Notes under the pieces: model-generated
Database searches by the model: none
What the model saw: the letters and a program-made list of their open reading frames with translations, nothing else
What the model was told of the DNA's origin: nothing
Program-made: the position numbers and the translations under genes
In this document: positions 24,475 to 34,000 of the stretch, one piece after another
Numbering within the stretch: position 1 is the first letter of the stretch
Layout: each line of letters starts with the position of its first letter
Source of the DNA: Chitinivibrionales bacterium
Lineage (GTDB): Bacteria > Fibrobacterota > Chitinivibrionia > Chitinivibrionales > FEN-1185
Direction of reading: 5' to 3'
DNA: 64,000 nucleotides
NCBI GenBank assembly: GCA_035516255.1
Contig: DATJAL010000040.1
Coordinates: 42,365 to 106,364 of the forward strand

Positions 24475-24999
24475 ATGCTTAAACATTGTTCAATCGCAGC
24501 AACAATCATCGCATGCCTTGTTTTTTCAACGGGCGCTTTTGCAGCGGACTGGGCGACGAGCGCGGGGAGCTGCTACGCCGCCGGCGACAAATACCTTGAC
24601 GTGGGAATACCGATTCCCATGTACCCGGCCGGCGTGCACGCCGCGTTCGACTACGCGTTCCACGACGCGATTTCCGGCGGCGGCGGCATCGGGTTCAGGT
24701 ATTATTACGGATGGTCTTCGTGGTACTACAATTCATTTTATCTCACCTTTCTGGGCAGGGCCGCGTTCCACCCGTTCAACTTGAAAGTGCTCGAAGACAA
24801 GATCAAAGTCCGCGACAAGCTCGATGTGTATGTGGGCCCCTGCTTCTGGGTGGCGCCGTCGCTCAACGGGTACGTACCCGACTGGGGCGTGCGCGAATTC
24901 ATCGGCCTGCGCTGGCATTTTTCACCCAAGTTCTGCCTGTTCGTGGAAGACTGCGGCGGGTTCGGGTTCCTTGACGGAGGGATAACGTTTAAATTTTAA
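24475..24999 (+). CDS. Secreted beta-rich protein, probable small barrel
   Basis: 174 aa with a strong GGAAGGGG box and a clear signal peptide (IIACLVFSTGAFAAD). The mature part is Gly- and aromatic-rich with strand-like alternation (GIGFRYYYGWSSWYYNSFYLTF, LDVYVGPCFWVAPSL, EFIGLRWHFSPKF) and ends in GGITFKF with terminal Phe, so a small outer-membrane barrel is likely. Two Cys could form a disulfide. Expressed on its own, ended by the perfect terminator at 25025-25050. Confidence 0.75.
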   Translation: MLKHCSIAATIIACLVFSTGAFAADWATSAGSCYAAGDKYLDVGIPIPMYPAGVHAAFDYAFHDAISGGGGIGFRYYYGWSSWYYNSFYLTFLGRAAFHPFNLKVLEDKIKVRDKLDVYVGPCFWVAPSLNGYVPDWGVREFIGLRWHFSPKFCLFVEDCGGFGFLDGGITFKF

Positions 25000-25024
25000 T
25001 TGATAGATTTTATTTAATGGGAGG

Positions 25025-25050
25025 GCGCAGGTGGTTCACCTGCGCTTTTT
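25025..25050 (+). terminator. Rho-independent terminator
   Basis: Perfect 9-bp stem GCGCAGGTG / CACCTGCGC with a GTT loop, followed by five T. It ends the barrel gene on the plus strand and lies between convergent operons. Confidence 0.95.
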
Positions 25051-25070
25051 ATTTCATCATCCATAATTTT

Positions 25071-25970
25071 TCAAACATCCTTCAATAAGATATAATTCTT
25101 ATACCCTCCGACCTGCCTACCGCCGAAAAACGTTTTTTCAATCCAGGTGAGGATGCGGTGCTTAAGGCTTTTTCGCGGGCCCGTGGACTTTCCCTTGTTG
25201 TAAAGTAATTCCTTCCAGTCCATTTCGCTGATCCTTTTTTCCATGACCTTGGGCTGTGTTCCTTTGTAAACGGCGAGTTTTTCCATGGGGCCGAAATCGA
25301 ACTGCGCCGGCCGGTGCCCGAACATCTTTCTCGCCTCGGCTTCGCCGTGATAGGTGGTTTCGATTTCCGCGTTGCGTCGCTGCATGAGGCGCGGGTGGCG
25401 AACGTACCCGTAGTGGAACATTTCGGCATTGGCGAGCGCGACGCGGAGTTTTTTTTCCCCGCGCCTGAACGACTGCGCGTCGCCGAACGACTGCGCGCCG
25501 ATGTTGTTCCGTACGATGCGTATTTCGTACGGGTACCAGCCGTGGCTGTTTTGAAAATGCGTGTAGTCGCCCCAGAAGTGCTTGTAGGAAAACAACAGGC
25601 CCTCAACGCGGCCGTCGCCGAGGAGCCGCTCGCAGCGCGTTCGCACGATGTCAAGATAGCGCTCGTGGAGCACCTCGTCGGCCTGGAGATAGAAGCACCA
25701 GTCGCCCGTGCACTGGGAAAGCGCGATGTTGGTCTGCTGGCTGTAAACAGCGCCTTTGAGCGTATCGCGGTCGGTCCATACGGTGTCGATGATGCGAACC
25801 TTGGACGAGCCCACGGCGGCAACGATGTCGCGGGTGCGGTCGCCCGCGTCGCCCGCGCCGATCGCGATCACGAATTCATCGCACACGGGAAGGATCGATG
25901 CAATGGATTCGGCAATGGGATAGCCGAGTTTGTCGGCGTTGCGTGCGAAGGAAAAGCCGGACAGTTTCAT
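25071..25970 (-). CDS. GT2-like glycosyltransferase
   Basis: 299 aa. N-terminal FSFARNADKLGYPIAESI and CDEFVIAIGAGDAGDRTRD are the nucleotide-binding part of a GT2 domain. WCFYLQADEVLHERYLD carries the metal motif as QADE, the form common in LPS-core glycosyltransferases. The C-terminal third (EAEARKMFGHRPAQFDFGPMEKL onward) is a conserved tail of this subfamily. Last gene of a three-gene minus-strand run with 4-bp overlaps. Likely acts on a lipid-linked sugar at the inner membrane. Confidence 0.8.
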   Translation of the reverse strand: MKLSGFSFARNADKLGYPIAESIASILPVCDEFVIAIGAGDAGDRTRDIVAAVGSSKVRIIDTVWTDRDTLKGAVYSQQTNIALSQCTGDWCFYLQADEVLHERYLDIVRTRCERLLGDGRVEGLLFSYKHFWGDYTHFQNSHGWYPYEIRIVRNNIGAQSFGDAQSFRRGEKKLRVALANAEMFHYGYVRHPRLMQRRNAEIETTYHGEAEARKMFGHRPAQFDFGPMEKLAVYKGTQPKVMEKRISEMDWKELLYNKGKSTGPRKSLKHRILTWIEKTFFGGRQVGGYKNYILLKDV

Positions 25971-26737
25971 ATCTTTGGAATAAGGGCGCCTGAATGCCGC
26001 CGTTCGAGCAGTTTGACGTATTTGACAAAAGGGTACATGGCGGAGAAAAGCGCCCAGACAAATCCCGCATAGCCGTCGAGAATGCAGCCTTTGATTAAAT
26101 AAATTTTGATAAAGGTGAGGGGGAACCTGGCGATCGCGCCGAGCGCTGAGACCGTTTTCTCTTTTTCCAAAAGCGATTGCGCTGCGGCAGTGGTGTATTT
26201 GTTGAATTTTTCAAAATAATCGCTGATGCTGCCGTAACTGTAATGGAGGAGCTGGCCTTTGAGGGAACCGGTTTTTCCTGGCAGGCATACCTTTTCATGG
26301 ACTTTTTCGTCATCAAAAGTTCCGGCGTTTCTGTTGAACAACCGGAGCTGTTTTTTCTTGTATTCACCGCCAAACCGCAGGAGCCTGCCCAGGAAAACGA
26401 GCGACCGCGGAATATAATAGCCCTGCGCAGCAGGCGATCCAGCCGAAAACAGCGAAACGATTTCCTGTTTCAATTCCTCTGATACCACTTCGTCAGCGTC
26501 AATGGAAAACACCCAGTCGTTGCCCGCTACAGAGACCGCAAACCGCTTGTACGGGCCGAAACCGTCAAAAGGCCTATTGAACACCCGGCATTTGTATTTT
26601 TCGCAGAGGGAAAGCGTCGCGTCGGTGCTGCCCGAGTCCGCAACCACGATCTCATCGCAGAAGTCAAGCGACCCGAGGGTGCGCCCGATGGTGTCCCCGA
26701 CATTATGCGTGATGATGACGGCGCTGATTTTTATCAT
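25967..26737 (-). CDS. WaaE/KdtX-like LPS core glycosyltransferase
   Basis: 256 aa, typical length for the WaaE/KdtX group that adds a hexose to the inner core heptose. KISAVIITHNVGDTIGRTL, EIVVADSGSTDATLSLC, and VFSIDADEVVSEELKQEI give the GT2 fold with DADE metal site. The Lys/Tyr/Arg-rich segment YIPRSLVFLGRLLRFGGEYK and the membrane-associated C-terminal helices (YLIKGCILDGYAGFVWALFSAM) match the family. It overlaps both neighbours by 4 bp. Acts on the cytoplasmic side before flipping by the MsbA-like exporter. Confidence 0.85.
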   Translation of the reverse strand: MIKISAVIITHNVGDTIGRTLGSLDFCDEIVVADSGSTDATLSLCEKYKCRVFNRPFDGFGPYKRFAVSVAGNDWVFSIDADEVVSEELKQEIVSLFSAGSPAAQGYYIPRSLVFLGRLLRFGGEYKKKQLRLFNRNAGTFDDEKVHEKVCLPGKTGSLKGQLLHYSYGSISDYFEKFNKYTTAAAQSLLEKEKTVSALGAIARFPLTFIKIYLIKGCILDGYAGFVWALFSAMYPFVKYVKLLERRHSGALIPKI

Positions 26738-27801
26738 ACGTGCAGACTTTCAGCGTAAACGGCCATTGTCTTTTCTACCATGGCATCAAGAGAAAATATG
26801 TTGCGGCCGCGGGCCCCGCAGCGTTGCGCGGCGGCCTTTGCAGCGGGATAATCGCCCATGAGGGCGAGTGCCGCGGCAGCGAGCCCTTCGCTGTCGCCGC
26901 GCTCCACGAGCGGCCAGCCTTCCGGGAACAGGTCGCGGGTGCCGCCCGCGTCAACCGCCGCGCAGGGGATGTCGCGCGCCACGGCGTCCAAAAGCGCGCT
27001 GCCGAGCCCCTCCGCCGACGAGGTTGACACATACGAATCGAACGCGCTGTAATATTGAACGGCGTTGTCGAGCTTGCCTTTGAAGACGATGGTTGCGGAA
27101 AAGGAATGGCGGCGCTTCAGTTTTTCGTTAAAAGGCCCTATGCAGACCAGCATCGCATCGGGTTTCCGTTTCCCGATGTCCGATGCGAGATGAAAAAGCA
27201 GCGAAACGTCTTTTTCCGCGGTGAAATACGCAACGGTCCCTATTACAAAGCGGTCGTCCGGGATGCCGAGCAGCTTTCTTGCCTGCGCCCTTGGAAGCAT
27301 GGCCGCGTTGACGTCCGCGCCGTCGCCGACGACGTACACGTTTTTGTCGCCGGCAATCTCTTTGCACTGCGCTGCAACCGCGTTTGAAACGGCGATGATC
27401 GCGGCGCAGGAACCGTATTTTTTGCGCGACAAAAACCCTTTTGACATGGGAAACGCGACACGCCGCGTATAAACAACCGGAACGCCGGTGGATTTTCCGG
27501 CAATCACGCCGTGCGTCAGGGCGTGGCTGTCGTGGCAGTGGATGACGTCTGGCTTGTTTTTTTTGACGATTCCAATGAACCGCAACAGCGCGAAAAGGTC
27601 CCATTCGCCGTTCCACGACACCGGCACGGTGTTTTCCAGCCTTTGTAATGCAAGTTCGCCGTTTTTTCTGCAGACAAGAACGCTTTTATAACCTCGTTTG
27701 AGAAGACCTGTGTGGAGAAATAAAACCTGGCGCTCTCCGCCGCGAAGAAATTTTCCGGTGGAGAAGTGGAGGATGGAAAGATTGGAATTGTTTGACGACA
27801 T
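26734..27801 (-). CDS. Glycosyltransferase family 4 (GT-B)
   Basis: 355 aa. GT-B fold: N-terminal half begins ILHFSTGKFLRGGERQVLFL, the usual Gly-rich acceptor loop, and includes DVIHCHDSHALTHGVIAG. The C-terminal nucleotide-sugar half has VIGTVAYFTAEKDVSLLF and the loop STSSAEGLGSALLDAVARDIPCAAVDAGG, with the EGLG segment in place of the usual ExxE motif (E..G...E is reduced: the second Glu reads Asp). It is the first gene of the run; ribosome binding site weak. Probable LPS core or O-chain enzyme. Sugar unknown. Confidence 0.85.
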   Translation of the reverse strand: MSSNNSNLSILHFSTGKFLRGGERQVLFLHTGLLKRGYKSVLVCRKNGELALQRLENTVPVSWNGEWDLFALLRFIGIVKKNKPDVIHCHDSHALTHGVIAGKSTGVPVVYTRRVAFPMSKGFLSRKKYGSCAAIIAVSNAVAAQCKEIAGDKNVYVVGDGADVNAAMLPRAQARKLLGIPDDRFVIGTVAYFTAEKDVSLLFHLASDIGKRKPDAMLVCIGPFNEKLKRRHSFSATIVFKGKLDNAVQYYSAFDSYVSTSSAEGLGSALLDAVARDIPCAAVDAGGTRDLFPEGWPLVERGDSEGLAAAALALMGDYPAAKAAAQRCGARGRNIFSLDAMVEKTMAVYAESLHV

Positions 27802-27924
27802 AAGAGTCCATTAACAAGAAAACATGATGACGATTTAGTTTCGTGAAAAAGGTACATAAACCAACAATTAACAATCCATAGACAATTTATATTTATCCCA
27901 TAAAATTAAAAAGTGTAATCAACA

Positions 27925-28626
27925 ATGGTGGAAATCAGAATCGTGGATACGTCCCTATTTCTTTCCCGATATAAATCCCTTCAGGACCGCATCGCCGCCG
28001 CCTGCGCCAGATCCAACCGCTCGCCTTCAGACGTGCGCGTTATCGTTGTCACCAAGACCCATCCCATCGAAACCATCCAGACCGTCATCGACAGAGGCAT
28101 CCATGACATCGGCGAAAACCGGGTCCAGGAAATCGAGCAGAAGATGCCGCAGTTGAAAGGTGCGTTCGAGATGCACCTGGTGGGCCATCTGCAATCAAAT
28201 AAAGTCAACAAGGCGGTTCCCCTGGTGCAATGGATCCAGTCGATCGACAGCATCCGGCTCGCGGAAAAGGCCGGCGCCTGCGCCGAGGGCCTGCAGAAAA
28301 GAATAAAAGCGCTCGTGCAGGTGAAAACATCGGAAGAGGAAACAAAATCCGGATGCGCGCCCGGGGAATGTTTTGCCGTTGCCGAAAGCGTTGCGAAAAA
28401 TCCCGGCCTGGAGTTCTGCGGCCTCATGACCATCGGCCCGCTCGGCGCTTCGGAATCCAACACCAGAAAATCGTTCGCCGCGCTGCGGGCCTGCGCGGAG
28501 CAATGCCGGCACCTTGCTTCACGTGTCGAGCTTTCAATGGGCATGAGCGCGGATTTCGAGTGGGCCATTGAAGAGGGCGCGACGATGATAAGGATCGGGA
28601 CGCTGCTGCTTGGAGAAAGAAAATAA
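27925..28626 (+). CDS. yggS: PLP homeostasis protein YggS/PROSC
   Basis: 233 aa, the normal length. It binds pyridoxal phosphate and buffers its level; no enzyme activity is known. Lys44 in VIVVTKTHP forms the Schiff base; IGENRVQEIEQK, HLVGHLQSNKVNKAV and the C-terminal LSMGMSADFEWAIEEGATMIRIGTLLLGER are family signatures. It stands divergent from the glycosyltransferase run and has its own AT-rich promoter region (27802-27924). Confidence 0.93.
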   Translation: MVEIRIVDTSLFLSRYKSLQDRIAAACARSNRSPSDVRVIVVTKTHPIETIQTVIDRGIHDIGENRVQEIEQKMPQLKGAFEMHLVGHLQSNKVNKAVPLVQWIQSIDSIRLAEKAGACAEGLQKRIKALVQVKTSEEETKSGCAPGECFAVAESVAKNPGLEFCGLMTIGPLGASESNTRKSFAALRACAEQCRHLASRVELSMGMSADFEWAIEEGATMIRIGTLLLGERK

Positions 28627-28642
28627 AATTCTTGAATAGGTT

Positions 28643-28933
28643 CTGGGCGTTCCCCTCGCCTTCGTTAAGACTCAGGCTCGGGTCGGCCCTCCTTCCGGTA
28701 CCGACATACTTGACACAAAAGAAGAATGCCGCCGCGTTAAGTGGACCGAGGGGCGAGCAAGAGCGAATTGTCACTTCGTTCCCGAGTGTAAGGTAGTTGC
28801 GCTTCGCGCAGTCAATTGTATCATTTGCATTTTGCCGGCCGACCCCGCCGCAAGGCATAGGGCGGTCCGGCAACGAGGCCGACAGGCCGAGCCCTGAGGG
28901 AGACCGACCCCGCCGCAGCGGGGAAACGCCCAG
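28643..28933. repeat. GC-rich dispersed element, copy 2, with inverted ends
   Basis: The gap 28627-29116 is mostly this element. The left end CTGGGCGTTCCCC (28643-28655) is the inverse of the right end GGGGAAACGCCCAG (28920-28933), one base apart in length. Inside are ACATACTTGACACAAAAGAAG, GCCGCCGCGTTAAG and GGCATAGGGCGGTCCGG, all shared with the copies at 36001-36200 and 48691-48893. Inverted ends suggest either a non-autonomous mobile element (MITE-like) or two copies joined head to head. No target duplication is evident. The rest of the gap to divIVA is plain AT-richer DNA. Confidence 0.65.
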
Positions 28934-29116
28934 CACTATTTTTTGCATCTGCATTGAAAGGGAAACGTTTATTGGTGTCCCCACCAAATGATTAAATACT
29001 GGATATTTCACGATATATTTTCTTAACTGTAGCTCCGGTCTTGTCACGAGTCGAGCCGCAAGGGTACAATAAAGAAGGAATAAGCGGGACGGCATTTTTT
29101 AACTCAGGAGACGTGC

Positions 29117-29671
29117 ATGAGACTCACTCCTCTTGACATCAGAAAACAGCCCTTCAGAAAGACCCTGTGGGGGTTCGATTCCGACGAGGTGAACAGCTTT
29201 CTCGAGATGGTGGCCAGCGAGTTCGAGACGATCATCAAGCAGGACAACGAGCTGCAGACGCAGGTGAAGAACCTCGAGCAGAACCTGGAACATTACGTGA
29301 CGATTGAAAAGACCCTCAACGACACCATGCTGTCGGCCCAGCGCACCACCGACGAGGCGCGGCTCAACGCCCAGAAGGAGGCCGAGCTCATCCTCAAGGA
29401 CGCGCAGATCCGCGCCGGCCGCTATGAAGACGAATCGCGGCGCCGCGTGCACGACCTGGAGAGCGAGATCGTGTCCCTCAAGACCCAGCGCGACAGTTTC
29501 CTCGCCCGGTTCCGCGCCATGCTCAAGACGCAGCTCGAACTGCTCAATGTCATCAGCGGCGACCTCAAGGCCGGCCAGCATGCCGAAACAAAGTCCGGCG
29601 AGGCCATGGAAGACGATACCCTGGAGGAAATCCCTCCGCAATCCAACGTCGCCTCCTCGATGGATTTATAG
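29117..29671 (+). CDS. divIVA: DivIVA-domain protein
   Basis: 184 aa with AGGAGA before the ATG. The N-terminus MRLTPLDIRKQPFRKTLWGF is the membrane-binding DivIVA head, followed by DSDEVNSFLEMVASEFE and a long coiled coil (residues of about 35-135) and a second helix around 140-160. DivIVA-type proteins sense membrane curvature and place division or polar-growth factors. In diderms such short homologues are less well studied. It is followed four bases later by a DUF167 gene, a pairing often found in operons with cell-division genes. Confidence 0.9.
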   Translation: MRLTPLDIRKQPFRKTLWGFDSDEVNSFLEMVASEFETIIKQDNELQTQVKNLEQNLEHYVTIEKTLNDTMLSAQRTTDEARLNAQKEAELILKDAQIRAGRYEDESRRRVHDLESEIVSLKTQRDSFLARFRAMLKTQLELLNVISGDLKAGQHAETKSGEAMEDDTLEEIPPQSNVASSMDL

Positions 29672-29674
29672 GCA

Positions 29675-29950
29675 ATGCCCGGTTCATGCATTGTTGCGGT
29701 CCGTCTCAAGCCAAACGCGAAACAGCAAAAGATTACGGCTGCCGAAGACGGCAGCCTGCTTGCATGGGTAAACGCGCCGCCGGTTGAGGGGAAAGCAAAT
29801 GCCGCGCTGATGGAATTGCTTTCCGAGACACTTGATGTTCCGAAGACCTGTCTGTCAATTAAAAGAGGGATGACTTCGAAAAACAAGGTGGTGGAAATTT
29901 TTGGGATGGCAAAGGAAGAAGTAAACAGCAAAATAAAAATGATTGACTAA
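29675..29950 (+). CDS. DUF167/YggU family protein
   Basis: 91 aa, the normal size. VAVRLKPNAKQQKI, then AWVNAPPVEGKANAALMELLSETL and VSNK-like TSKNKVVEI are the DUF167 hallmarks. The function is unknown; the fold binds nothing proven. It starts four bases after divIVA and is surely co-transcribed with it. Confidence 0.9.
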   Translation: MPGSCIVAVRLKPNAKQQKITAAEDGSLLAWVNAPPVEGKANAALMELLSETLDVPKTCLSIKRGMTSKNKVVEIFGMAKEEVNSKIKMID

Positions 29951-30022
29951 TCGCTGACCGCTGACCGGTGATCGCTGTTTTGTTCAACTTTTCAACTTCC
30001 AAGCTTCTGAATTCCTCAACTT
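29948..30022. repeat. Heptamer array followed by half octamer array
   Basis: 29948-29975 holds four 7-bp units (TAATCGC, TGACCGC, TGACCGG, TGATCGC), the reverse sense of the array at 45990-46017. 29983-30022 holds five 8-bp units (TTCAACTT twice, CCAAGCTT, CTGAATTC, CTCAACTT). Both lie in the gap 29951-30208 between the DUF167 gene and the phosphorylase gene. No coding sequence is supported in the rest of the gap. Confidence 0.55.
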
Positions 30023-30208
30023 TTATCTCACCAGCATGAGCGCCTTCACCCGGCTTTCCCGCTCGTCAATCCCAAATGAATGCGATGCCTTGGCTATCCA
30101 AGCGTTAGTTAAGCCACAGAACCCCTGTAAAAATCCCCTTCCATCGATTATTTTACTCTACCTAAAGGTCAAGGCTCGTCCAGCATCATTCAACGGGAGG
30201 ATTCCGTA

Positions 30209-31033
30209 ATGTCCAAGACAACCTACGACATGATCATCGAGGCAAAAACGATTATTGAAAAAAAGACGAAAATCGCGCCCGACTACGGCATCATCCTGGG
30301 CACGGGCCTGGGCAAGCTCGTGGATTCGATCACGATCGAGAACGTAATCCCCTACGAGACCATTCCGCATTTTCCCGTGTCGACCATTGAGACGCACGCG
30401 GGCAAGCTCATCATGGGCACGCTCGGCGGAAAGAAGGTGATGGCCATGCAGGGCAGGTTCCACTATTACGAGGGATACGCCATGAACCAGATCGTGTTCC
30501 CGGTGCGCGTGATGAAATTCATGGGCGTGCGCACCCTTGTCGTGTCCAACGCGGCGGGCGGCATCAACCCGCTGTTCCCGCCCGGCACCATCATGGCGAT
30601 CACCGACCACATCAACCTGCTCGGCGCCAACCCGCTCATCGGCCCCAACGACGACCGCATCGGCCCGCGCTTCCCGGACATGAGCGAGCCGTACTCGAAC
30701 GAACTGCTCGCGCTCGTGCGGAAAGTCGCGCTTGACAATAAGGTCCCGCTTGCCAGCGGGGTGTACGCCTCAATGTCCGGGCCATGCCTTGAGACAAAAG
30801 CGGAATATCGTATGCTTAAAATTCTGGGCGCCGACGCCATCGGCATGAGCACGGTTCCCGAGGTCATCGCGGCCGTGTCGTGCGGTATCAAAGTGCTGGG
30901 CCTGTCGGTGATCACCGACGCGTGCCTGCCCGACTGCCTCGAGCCGGCCGACATCAAGAAGATCATCGCCGTTGCCAACACGGCCGAGCCCAAGCTCGTC
31001 ATGCTCATCGAGAAGGTGCTGCAGGCATTATGA
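30209..31033 (+). CDS. Purine nucleoside phosphorylase, trimeric type
   Basis: 274 aa, normal for the PNP/MTAP family. It splits purine nucleosides with phosphate for salvage. Signatures: GIILGTGLGKLVDSI (phosphate loop), FPVSTIETHAGKL, MQGRFHYYEGYAM, VVSNAAGGINP and SMSGPCLETKAEYRML. The base-binding segment reads VITDACLPD, with Asp where inosine/guanosine phosphorylases have Asn (VITN) and where methylthioadenosine phosphorylases have Asp. This may broaden or shift the base preference to 6-aminopurines. A GGGAGG box precedes the ATG. ileS overlaps its stop by 4 bp, an unusual pairing that links purine salvage to translation by co-transcription. Confidence 0.88.
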   Translation: MSKTTYDMIIEAKTIIEKKTKIAPDYGIILGTGLGKLVDSITIENVIPYETIPHFPVSTIETHAGKLIMGTLGGKKVMAMQGRFHYYEGYAMNQIVFPVRVMKFMGVRTLVVSNAAGGINPLFPPGTIMAITDHINLLGANPLIGPNDDRIGPRFPDMSEPYSNELLALVRKVALDNKVPLASGVYASMSGPCLETKAEYRMLKILGADAIGMSTVPEVIAAVSCGIKVLGLSVITDACLPDCLEPADIKKIIAVANTAEPKLVMLIEKVLQAL

Positions 31034-34000
31034 CAAACAGGAAATTCGATCCGGTCAATGCCAAGGTAAGCTTTCCCGAAGTGGAGTCGGCCGTCCTTTC
31101 GTTCTGGAACAAGAACAAGGCGTTCGCAAAGAGCCTTGAGGCGACAAAAGGGAGAAACCCGTTTGTATTTTTCGACGGTCCGCCGTTTGCCACGGGCCTG
31201 CCGCATTACGGCCATTTACTTGCAGGAACGCTCAAGGACATCGTCCCGCGCTACTGGACCATGCGCGGCCGGTATGTCGAGCGGCGCTTCGGCTGGGACT
31301 GCCACGGCCTGCCGGTCGAAAACGAGGTGGAAAAGGCGTACGCCATCAGCAAGCACAACATCGAGGACGAGTGGGGCATCGGCGTGTTCAACGAGATATG
31401 CCGGTCTATCGTGCTGCGGTACACGTCGGAATGGCGCGCCGTGGTGGAGCGCATGGGCAGATGGGTGGATTTCGAGAACCAGTACCGCACCATGGACCCG
31501 CCGTACATGGAGAGCATCTGGTGGGTGTTTTCGGAGATCTGGAAAAAAGGGCTCATCTACCAGGGGTTCAGGGTGCAGCCGTACTGCCCGCGCTGTGCCA
31601 CGCCGCTGTCGAACTTCGAAATGAACGAGGGGTACAAGGACGTTCAGAGCCCGTCGATCACCGTGTATTTCCCCCTTGTCAACGATCCGTCGACCAAGCT
31701 GCTGGTGTGGACCACCACGCCGTGGACCCTGCCCTCCAACGTCGCGTGCGCCGTGGGGCCGGAAATCTCCTATGTCAAGGTACAGGACGGCGATTCGCGG
31801 TACATCATCGCGAAGGACCGCATCGGCGCCTATTACAAGGACCCCTCGCAGTACAAGGTGCTCGAAGAGCTGACGGGCAAACAGCTCCAAGGCCTGCGCT
31901 ACGCGCCCCTGTTCGATTACTTCGCGAAAACATCCGAGAAATTCTTCCAGGTCACCTGCGCCGATTTCGTTTCCACCGAGGACGGCACCGGCATCGTGCA
32001 TATCGCGCCCGCGTTCGGCGAAGACGACTTTGTCGTGGGCCAGAAGCTGGGACTGCCCGTCGTGTGCCCGGTTGACGAAGAGGGAAAGTTCACGGCCGAG
32101 GTGCCCGACTACGCGGGCAGGCTCGTGTTCGACGCGGACGGCGACATCATGAAACGCATCAAGGCCATGGGCAGGCTCATCCACCGCGGCACGCTCGAGC
32201 ACCGGTACCCGCACTGCTACCGCTGCGATTCGGCGCTCATCTACAAGGCCATCACCACGTGGTTCATGAAGATAGAGCCGCTCAAGAAAAACATGCTTGA
32301 CAACAACCAGACCATTCACTGGGTGCCTGGCCATTTACAGAACGGAAGGTTCGGCAAGGGCATCGAGAGCGCGCCGGACTGGAACATCTCGCGCAACCGG
32401 TACTGGGGAACGCCCATTCCGGTGTGGCTGTGCGAATGCGGGCACCGGGAATGCGTGGGAAGCCTTGAGCAGTTGCACAAGCTTGCCGGCAAGGGTGACG
32501 CGAAGGCAGGGTCAGAGCTCCATGCTGAAATTGCGGCAAAAGTTCAGAAACAGGTGGAATCGAAATGGGATTCAATAAATGCGGGAAAGAAAGCCAGCGG
32601 AAACGGGCAGGTGAATTTTGCCGCGATCCCGAAAGACGATCTGCACCGTCACATCATTGACGAATTTTCGCTGCAATGTCCCAAATGCAAAAAGCCGATG
32701 AAGCGAACGTCCGAAGTATTGGACTGCTGGTTTGAATCAGGCTCCATGCCCTATGCGCAAAGTCATTATCCGTTTGAAAACGCGAAGTCATTTGACAAGA
32801 ACTTTCCGGCCGACTTCATCGCCGAGGGCCTTGACCAGACGCGCGGATGGTTCTACACGCTTACTGTTCTGTCAAGCGCGCTCTTCGGAAAAACCGCGTT
32901 CAGGAACGTGATCGTCAACGGCATCATCCTTTCGGAGGACGGCAAGAAGCTTTCGAAGCGGCTGAAGAACTACGCGCCGCCTGAGGAGGTGCTCTCGCGG
33001 CTCGGCGCGGACGCGCTGCGTCTGTTCCTGATCAATTCCCCCGCCGTAAAGGCAGAGGACCTGCGCTTTTCCGAAAACGGCGTTCTCGAGATGTCGCGGA
33101 GCGTGCTGCTGCCGTTCTGGAACGCCTACTCATTCTTCGTCACCTACGCCAACGTTGACGGATGGCAACCTCCGCAGAAAATCGCCCTTTCAAGTCGAAA
33201 CGAGCTCGACCGCTGGATCGTGTCGCTGCTCTGCAGCGTCATATCTTCCGTCAACAAGGAGATGGAGGAGTACAACCTGTACAAGGTGGTGCCGCTGCTC
33301 GTTGATTTCATCGACAACCTCACCAACTGGTACATCAGGCGCTCGCGCCGCAGGTTCTGGAAAAGCGAGAACGATTTCGACAAGAATGCGGCGTATACGA
33401 CGTTGTACTGGTTGCTCGTGGAGTTCTCAAAGGTGATGGCGCCGTTCCTGCCGTTCCTCACCGAGGCTATTTACCGGAACCTTGCCGGCGCCGCCGCAAG
33501 CGTGCACTGCGCGCAATACCCGGAAAGCAATCCTGTGCTTCTTGACGAGGCGCTCGACGAGAAAATGCTCCTGGCGCGGTCGATTGTCACCATGGGCCGC
33601 GCGCTGCGCAGCCGTTACAACCTCAAAATCCGCCAACCGTTGTCCGAGCTCACCGTGATCATCCGCAACGAGGCAAAGCGCGGCCTCATGCAGGACATGG
33701 CGGCGCTCATCAAGGACGAGCTCAATGTCAAGAACGTGCGGTTCGATGCCGATGAAGGCTCGGTGGTGTCGCTTTCCGCAAAAGCGAATTTCAAGCGGCT
33801 CGGCAAGGTGCTCGGTCCAAAAATGAAAGAAGCGGCAAAAATAATCGAGACCTTTACCGCCGCCGACATCCATGGCCTTGAAAAAGGGGAAAAGCGCGGC
33901 GTGTTCGGCCACCAGCTTGTTCTCGACGACATCGAGGTGCGGCGCACCAAGCACGAGGGCGTCGAGGTTGAAACGGAAGGCGAGATCACCGTGGCGCTCA

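Noticed and set aside
30023..30160. Minus-strand frame ending FGIDERESRVKALMLVR
   Set aside because: It resembles the end of a secreted-protein tail, but has no start and only about 45 codons; it overlaps the repeat zone. Not enough for a gene call.
31216..32334. Long minus-strand open frame opposite ileS (372 codons)
   Set aside because: Shadow of the codon bias of ileS; no domain or start signal.
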